Below, in pieces: positions 60,603-64,000 of a stretch of DNA of 64,000 nt. The notes under the pieces were generated by a model. That model did no database searches. It was not told where the DNA came from and saw only the letters and a program-made list of their open reading frames with translations. The stretch lies in NCBI RefSeq assembly GCF_020103695.1, contig NZ_JAHXBF010000033.1, forward strand, positions 53,255 to 117,254, written 5' to 3'. A program made the position numbers and the translations under genes. This DNA comes from Hyalangium versicolor. Its GTDB lineage: Bacteria; Myxococcota; Myxococcia; Myxococcales; Myxococcaceae. Numbering within the stretch: position 1 is the stretch's first letter; every line of letters starts with the position of its first letter.

Positions 60603-60776
60603 GTGGCCCTGAGCGAGGAGCTGAAGGCGGTGCTGGCGTGCCCGGTCTGCAAGGGGCTGCTGGAGTTTCACGAGCCCCGAGGCGAGATCTGGTGTCTCCG
60701 GTGTCGGCTCACTTGGCCCATCCAGGACGGAGTCCCGGATCTGGTTCCAGGGAGCTCACGTCCGTTGCGGCAATGA
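60603..60776 (+). CDS. Trm112-family small zinc-binding protein (YcaR-like)
   Basis: A 57-residue protein starting at GTG 60603: ELKAVLACPVCKGLLEFHEP...CLRCRLTWPIQDGVPDLVP, a four-Cys zinc site with the Trm112p signature. In eukaryotes and archaea Trm112 activates methyltransferases; the bacterial YcaR lies next to lpxK and kdsB in E. coli. Here it follows hldC. Its last 21 bases overlap convergently with the 3' end of the heptosyltransferase gene (60756-60776). Confidence 0.88.
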   Translation: MALSEELKAVLACPVCKGLLEFHEPRGEIWCLRCRLTWPIQDGVPDLVPGSSRPLRQ

Positions 60777-61868
60777 GGGGGGCTCGGTGAGTCGGGTAGC
60801 GAAGTCACGGACCACCTCGGAGACGCGCTCCTCCAGGCCTGAGCCCGCATCGACCAGGGGAGTGAGATCCACCATTTGGTGCGGCGGGTAGGGGTGGCCC
60901 CATCGCTCCATGTCGATGCGGAGGAAGAGGCCCAGGGTTGGAGCGCCCACGGCGACGGACAGGTGCATCGGGCCCGTGTTGTTGGTCACAGTGAGCCGAG
61001 CGGCGCGCATGAGCGCCGCAAGCTCATCCAGGTTGGTGGGAGGCGCCATGCGAGCACCCGGAGCGCCTTGTAGGACGGTCTGGGCAAGAGCTTCTTCTCC
61101 CGGCCCCCAGGTGACGATGGGCACACGCCCGACGGCGAGCAGGGCCCGCGCAGCGGCAGCAAAGGCCTCAGGAGGGATGCGGCGCTCTCCCAGACGCCCC
61201 CCAGGGTTGATGACGGCACAGGACTCGCGGGTCTCCCGCAGCAGATATTCGCGGAAGCTGTCACTGATGTTCGGTTCGCGGAATGAGAGGGTCTCGATGA
61301 TGCCGCCCCGCGTCAGGGGCGAGAGCAGATGGGCGCGCTGGGATGCTTCTCGGCGGGTATCGGGACGAGCAGGGACCGAGAGGGAGTGGAGGAGAGAGAC
61401 GGGCCACACCCGTGGGCCGATGACCACGGCCTTTGGCCCGACGAGCCGGGAGATCAGGGCTGAGGTGACGGAGGGCGCGTTCCAGTTGGCGCAGTCCACC
61501 ACGGTGTCGTAGCGCTCGCGACGCAGGGCGCGGATGCCTGGGGCGAGGGGCCCGAGCCACAGCCGTCGGCGATCGAAGGCAATAACGCTGTCGGCATCCG
61601 GATGTCCCGAGAGCGCGCGAGCCACCTTGGCATGTACGAGCACATGCACCTGGGGGGTGGGGTTCGGCAGAGCCTTCAATGTGCTGAGGAGGGGGGTGGT
61701 CAGGAGCGCCTCGCCCACCCGGTTGTCCGGCCGGACGAGAAGGATCTTCTTGGGAGCAGGCAGGACGGCGCCAGCGGGACGCTTGCGACCGGGCCGCCAG
61801 AGGAGGAGGGAGGCTACGAGTGCCAGCAGGAGCTTGGCCCACAACTCGAGCCGCTTGTACCAGGGCAT
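60756..61868 (-). CDS. GT9 heptosyltransferase-like (WaaF/WaaC family)
   Basis: A 370-residue GT-B enzyme that adds heptose from ADP-heptose to LPS inner core. Seen: ILLVRPDNRVGEALLTTPLL (N-domain GT9), VVDCANWNAPSVTSALIS, CAVINPGGRLGERRIPPEAF and LTVTNNTGPMHLSVAVGAPTLGLF, the typical GT9 tail (TGPMHLA-like). The first 25 residues form a hydrophobic/basic anchor. ATG 61868. It is transcribed toward the hldC/Trm112 operon and overlaps it by 21 bases. Which heptose it adds cannot be told. Only one GT9 is found here. Confidence 0.88.
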   Translation of the reverse strand: MPWYKRLELWAKLLLALVASLLLWRPGRKRPAGAVLPAPKKILLVRPDNRVGEALLTTPLLSTLKALPNPTPQVHVLVHAKVARALSGHPDADSVIAFDRRRLWLGPLAPGIRALRRERYDTVVDCANWNAPSVTSALISRLVGPKAVVIGPRVWPVSLLHSLSVPARPDTRREASQRAHLLSPLTRGGIIETLSFREPNISDSFREYLLRETRESCAVINPGGRLGERRIPPEAFAAAARALLAVGRVPIVTWGPGEEALAQTVLQGAPGARMAPPTNLDELAALMRAARLTVTNNTGPMHLSVAVGAPTLGLFLRIDMERWGHPYPPHQMVDLTPLVDAGSGLEERVSEVVRDFATRLTEPPSLPQRT

Positions 61869-61944
61869 GGGGCGGCGGACCTTACCAGAGCGGAAGCGAG
61901 CAGGCGGCTTGACCTGATGACGAAAAGCCCCTACCACGCTTGCA

Positions 61945-62823
61945 ATGCTCAAGAGCATGACGGGATTTGGTGCCGGACGCGCGCGGGTCGGAGACGAGGA
62001 GTTCTCCGTCGAGCTGCGCTCGCTCAACCACAAGTTCTGCGAGGTGAAGGCGCGACTTCCCAGGGAGCTGTCCACGCAGGAGCCGGTGCTGTCGAAGCTG
62101 GTGAAGGATCGGCTGGCCCGGGGCTCGGTGGAGCTGTTCGTGAAGCGGCAGACGGCGACGGCGTCGGGCACGGTACCCATGGTGGACGTGGGCCTGGCTC
62201 GCGAGTACGCGCGAGCCTTCAGGGAGCTAGCGGAGGCGCTCAGCCTGCCCGCCGAGATCACCTGGGCGCAGGTGGCCACTCAGCCGGGCGTGGTGAAGCT
62301 CGAGGAAAAGGGGGTCGATCTGGAGTCGGCGACCCAGGCCGTCCACACGGCGTTGGAGCAGGCCCTGACCGCCCTGGAGCAGATGCGCCAGACGGAGGGT
62401 GAGGCCATCTACGCGGACCTGGACGCTCGCCTGAAGCTCATCGAGGGATGGAGCCGGGAGGTGGCGGCGCTCGCGCCGAAGGCGGTGGAGGAGTACCGGC
62501 ATCGCCTCTCGGAGCGTGTGGCGGAGCTCGCGCGAGGCGTCGCGGTAGAGCCGCAGCGGCTGGCGCAGGAGGTGGCCATGTTCGCGGAGCGGACGGACAT
62601 CGCTGAAGAGGTGACGCGGCTGGCGAGCCACCTCGAGCAGTTCCGAGCCCTCATGGCGAGCAGCGAGCCTGCTGGCCGCCGAATGGATTTTCTCGTCCAG
62701 GAGATGCACCGCGAGGTGAACACGACCGGCTCCAAGAGCCAGCACGCGGAGATCTCCGCGCGCGTGGTCTCGATGAAGGCCGAGGTCGAGCGCATCCGCG
62801 AACAGGTGCAGAACGTCGAATGA
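61945..62823 (+). CDS. yicC: YicC-family endoribonuclease
   Basis: YicC/YloC family, 292 residues. N-terminal MLKSMTGFGAGRARVGDEEF and VELRSLNHKFCEVKARLP, the diagnostic YicC opening. The C-terminal part has RMDFLVQEMHREVNTTGSKSQHAEIS, DUF1732. Recent work shows YicC is an endoribonuclease. The gene partners with gmk (its stop overlaps the gmk ATG as ATGA), a common arrangement. No strong ribosome-binding site is visible. Confidence 0.94.
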   Translation: MLKSMTGFGAGRARVGDEEFSVELRSLNHKFCEVKARLPRELSTQEPVLSKLVKDRLARGSVELFVKRQTATASGTVPMVDVGLAREYARAFRELAEALSLPAEITWAQVATQPGVVKLEEKGVDLESATQAVHTALEQALTALEQMRQTEGEAIYADLDARLKLIEGWSREVAALAPKAVEEYRHRLSERVAELARGVAVEPQRLAQEVAMFAERTDIAEEVTRLASHLEQFRALMASSEPAGRRMDFLVQEMHREVNTTGSKSQHAEISARVVSMKAEVERIREQVQNVE

Positions 62824-63452
62824 CCGAGCCAACCACTCTCCATCCAGGTCTGCTGCTCGTCCTCTCCGCGCCATCGGGAGCGGGGAAGACGACGTTGGCC
62901 CATCGGCTGCTCAAGGAGCAGTCAGGCACGATCTTCTCGGTGAGCTTCACGACGCGCCGGCCGAGAGGGAAAGAGCAGGACGGGATCGATTACCACTTCG
63001 TGGACGTGGCCACGTTCCAGCAGAAGATCGAGCGCGGCGAGTTCGTCGAGTGGGCCGAGGTGCACGGCCACTTCTACGGGAGCCCTCAATCAGTAGTGGA
63101 GGAGGCCCGGGCCCGCCGAGGCATCGCGGTCTTCGACATCGACGTCCAGGGCGGGCAGGCGATCAAGCGCAAGCACCCCGATGCGGTCCTGGTGTTCGTG
63201 CTCCCTCCTTCCATGGAGGAGTTGGAGCGGCGGTTGCGCGACCGGAAGACGGACTCGGACGAGACCATCCGGCGTCGCATGCTGGCCGCTCGCTCGGAGA
63301 TCGAGCGAGGGATCGCGTCGTACGACTACATCGTGGTGAACGACGACTTCGAGCGAGCGTTCCAGGAGCTGCGCTCGGTGGTGGTCGCGGAGCGTTGCCG
63401 CCGCGGGAGGGTGGACCTCTCCATGATGAAGCTCGAGAAGCTCCCGGGCTGA
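62820..63452 (+). CDS. gmk: guanylate kinase
   Basis: Converts GMP to GDP. 210 residues: P-loop LSAPSGAGKTTLAHRL (about 16-30), SVSFTTRRPRGKEQDGIDYHF (GMP binding), and VFDIDVQGGQAIKRKHPDAVLVFVLPPS. The C-terminus is DRKTDSDETIRRRM plus YDYIVVNDDFERAFQEL. ATG 62820 overlaps the yicC stop (ATGA). In many bacteria gmk is followed by rpoZ; here 550 bases without a gene follow. Confidence 0.97.
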   Translation: MTEPTTLHPGLLLVLSAPSGAGKTTLAHRLLKEQSGTIFSVSFTTRRPRGKEQDGIDYHFVDVATFQQKIERGEFVEWAEVHGHFYGSPQSVVEEARARRGIAVFDIDVQGGQAIKRKHPDAVLVFVLPPSMEELERRLRDRKTDSDETIRRRMLAARSEIERGIASYDYIVVNDDFERAFQELRSVVVAERCRRGRVDLSMMKLEKLPG

Positions 63453-63765
63453 TCGTTGGCGCTGAAAGAAGTGGTTCGGGAAATAGGCACCTTGTGTGCC
63501 GGGGTTTCCCTACACACCAGGGAGCTGCAGCACGAGGCACCTGGGGGCTTGTCCAACTAGGTACTTGCGTTGATCGGGCACTTGGTGGATAAGCCGGTCA
63601 CTTCGCAGGTTTGAGCGGCTCCGCCGATCACACCTCGAAGCGGGACCCCAAGTTCGGGGGCGGGAATCAGGCGGGCGTTGCGGTGGACGGTGGGCGATTC
63701 TGCTTCGTTGGAAGCAGGGCCAGTGTCGAATCCTGAGCGGTGAAATGAAGCCGCGAAACAGGGTG
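63453..63765. other. intergenic region after gmk
   Basis: No gene could be supported. A minus-strand frame of 71 codons (63557-63772) lacks any recognisable feature. No tRNA cloverleaf was recognised. Several short inverted repeats exist but none resembles a strong terminator. Confidence 0.4.
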
Positions 63766-63795
63766 TTGACACAGAACGCGGAGCTGAAGTAAAAG
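63766..63795 (+). promoter_or_regulatory. strong promoter P1, stable-RNA type
   Basis: TTGACA (63766-63771), 18-nt spacer, TAAAAG (63790-63795), followed directly by CCGCGCCCC. P2 at 63890-63919 has the same layout and the same downstream GC box, so the two are tandem copies typical of rRNA or tRNA operons. The target gene would begin past the window end. Confidence 0.75.
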
Positions 63796-63889
63796 CCGCG
63801 CCCCCTCGACAGGAACAGCGAAGCGAACGCAGCGCTGATCCGGAAGAAGTCGAGGCCTCAACACAGTTGAATAAGTCAGCCGAAACCGG

Positions 63890-63919
63890 TTGACAGGGCG
63901 GGCGGAAACGAAGTAGAAG
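63890..63919 (+). promoter_or_regulatory. strong promoter P2, stable-RNA type
   Basis: TTGACA (63890-63895), 18-nt spacer, TAGAAG (63914-63919), again followed by CCGCGCCCC. The spacers of P1 and P2 both end in AAG. The distance between P1 and P2 is 124 nt. The downstream sequence to 64000 is a purine-rich leader with no start codon, consistent with an RNA-operon leader. Confidence 0.75.
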
Positions 63920-64000
63920 CCGCGCCCCTCCTCAAGAAGCAGAAAGGACTCACTGGAGTCCGGAGCTGCGGAAGAGGACGAAGCCGAAAGGGCGAAGTTG

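Noticed and set aside
63557..63772. 71-codon minus-strand ORF
   Set aside because: No RBS, no recognisable motif, and overlaps the putative promoter region.

Overview
The window is a high-GC, gene-dense bacterial chromosome segment that reads as Myxococcota, probably suborder Cystobacterineae (Myxococcus, Stigmatella, Cystobacter or Archangium-like). The reasons are very high third-position GC, two DUF4388 proteins, Myxococcus-type cysteine-rich repeats, many lipoproteins, an infC gene that appears to start at AUC as in Myxococcus xanthus dsg, and a large envelope-biogenesis cluster. All assignments come from reading the sequence and from family knowledge; no database search was run.

Layout. 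1-2.4 kb: infC (cut by the left edge) and an RluA-type pseudouridine synthase, both minus. 2.4-12 kb: two giant tandem paralogous lipoproteins (minus) with 13 and 7 Ig-like DUF5011-type repeats and a choice-of-anchor A C-terminus; they share a promoter element and each is followed by a strong hairpin. 12.1-28.2 kb: housekeeping genes, namely leuS, lptE, rpsT (UUG start), mazG fused to a VOC domain, a membrane TPR protein, a DUF4388 protein, phoH, a PgpH-type HD hydrolase, ybeY fused to a cupin, a DUF4105/Lnb-like membrane protein, and prfB with its programmed +1 frameshift. 28.2-31.3 kb: an accessory, lower-GC, partly decayed island holding a JAMM-like lipoprotein, a second lipoprotein, a truncated Cys-rich gene, a mobile-element remnant with an in-frame amber codon, and frameshifted small genes.

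31.4-45.4 kb: ECF sigma factor with zinc-finger anti-sigma, lysS, then an outer-membrane assembly run: lolC/E, lolD, bamA, skp/ompH, lpxD, fabZ, lpxA, lpxI, an OmpA-type protein and a lipoprotein. 45.4-49.7 kb (minus): lpxB, a polyprenol-phosphate sugar synthase, marC and a GT39-like membrane glycosyltransferase. 49.7-60.8 kb (plus): a tightly overlapping operon of a pseudo-receiver/DUF4388/J-domain/TPR protein, msbA-like ABC transporter, PHP protein, waaA, two glycosyltransferases, lpxK, hldA, hldC and a Trm112-like protein. A convergent GT9 heptosyltransferase, yicC and gmk follow. The window ends in tandem strong promoters (63766-63919) that look like stable-RNA promoters; the gene they drive lies beyond the edge.

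Together the window carries most of the lipid A/Kdo/heptose pathway (LpxD, A, I, B, K; WaaA; HldA/HldC; heptosyltransferase), the flippase (MsbA), an LPS transport lipoprotein (LptE), lipoprotein export (LolCE/D) and the BamA/Skp machinery. The most unusual items are the paralogous repeat proteins, the fusions (cupin-YbeY, MazG-VOC, pseudo-REC-DUF4388-J-TPR), WaaA with Asp at the usual catalytic Glu position, and the degraded island.
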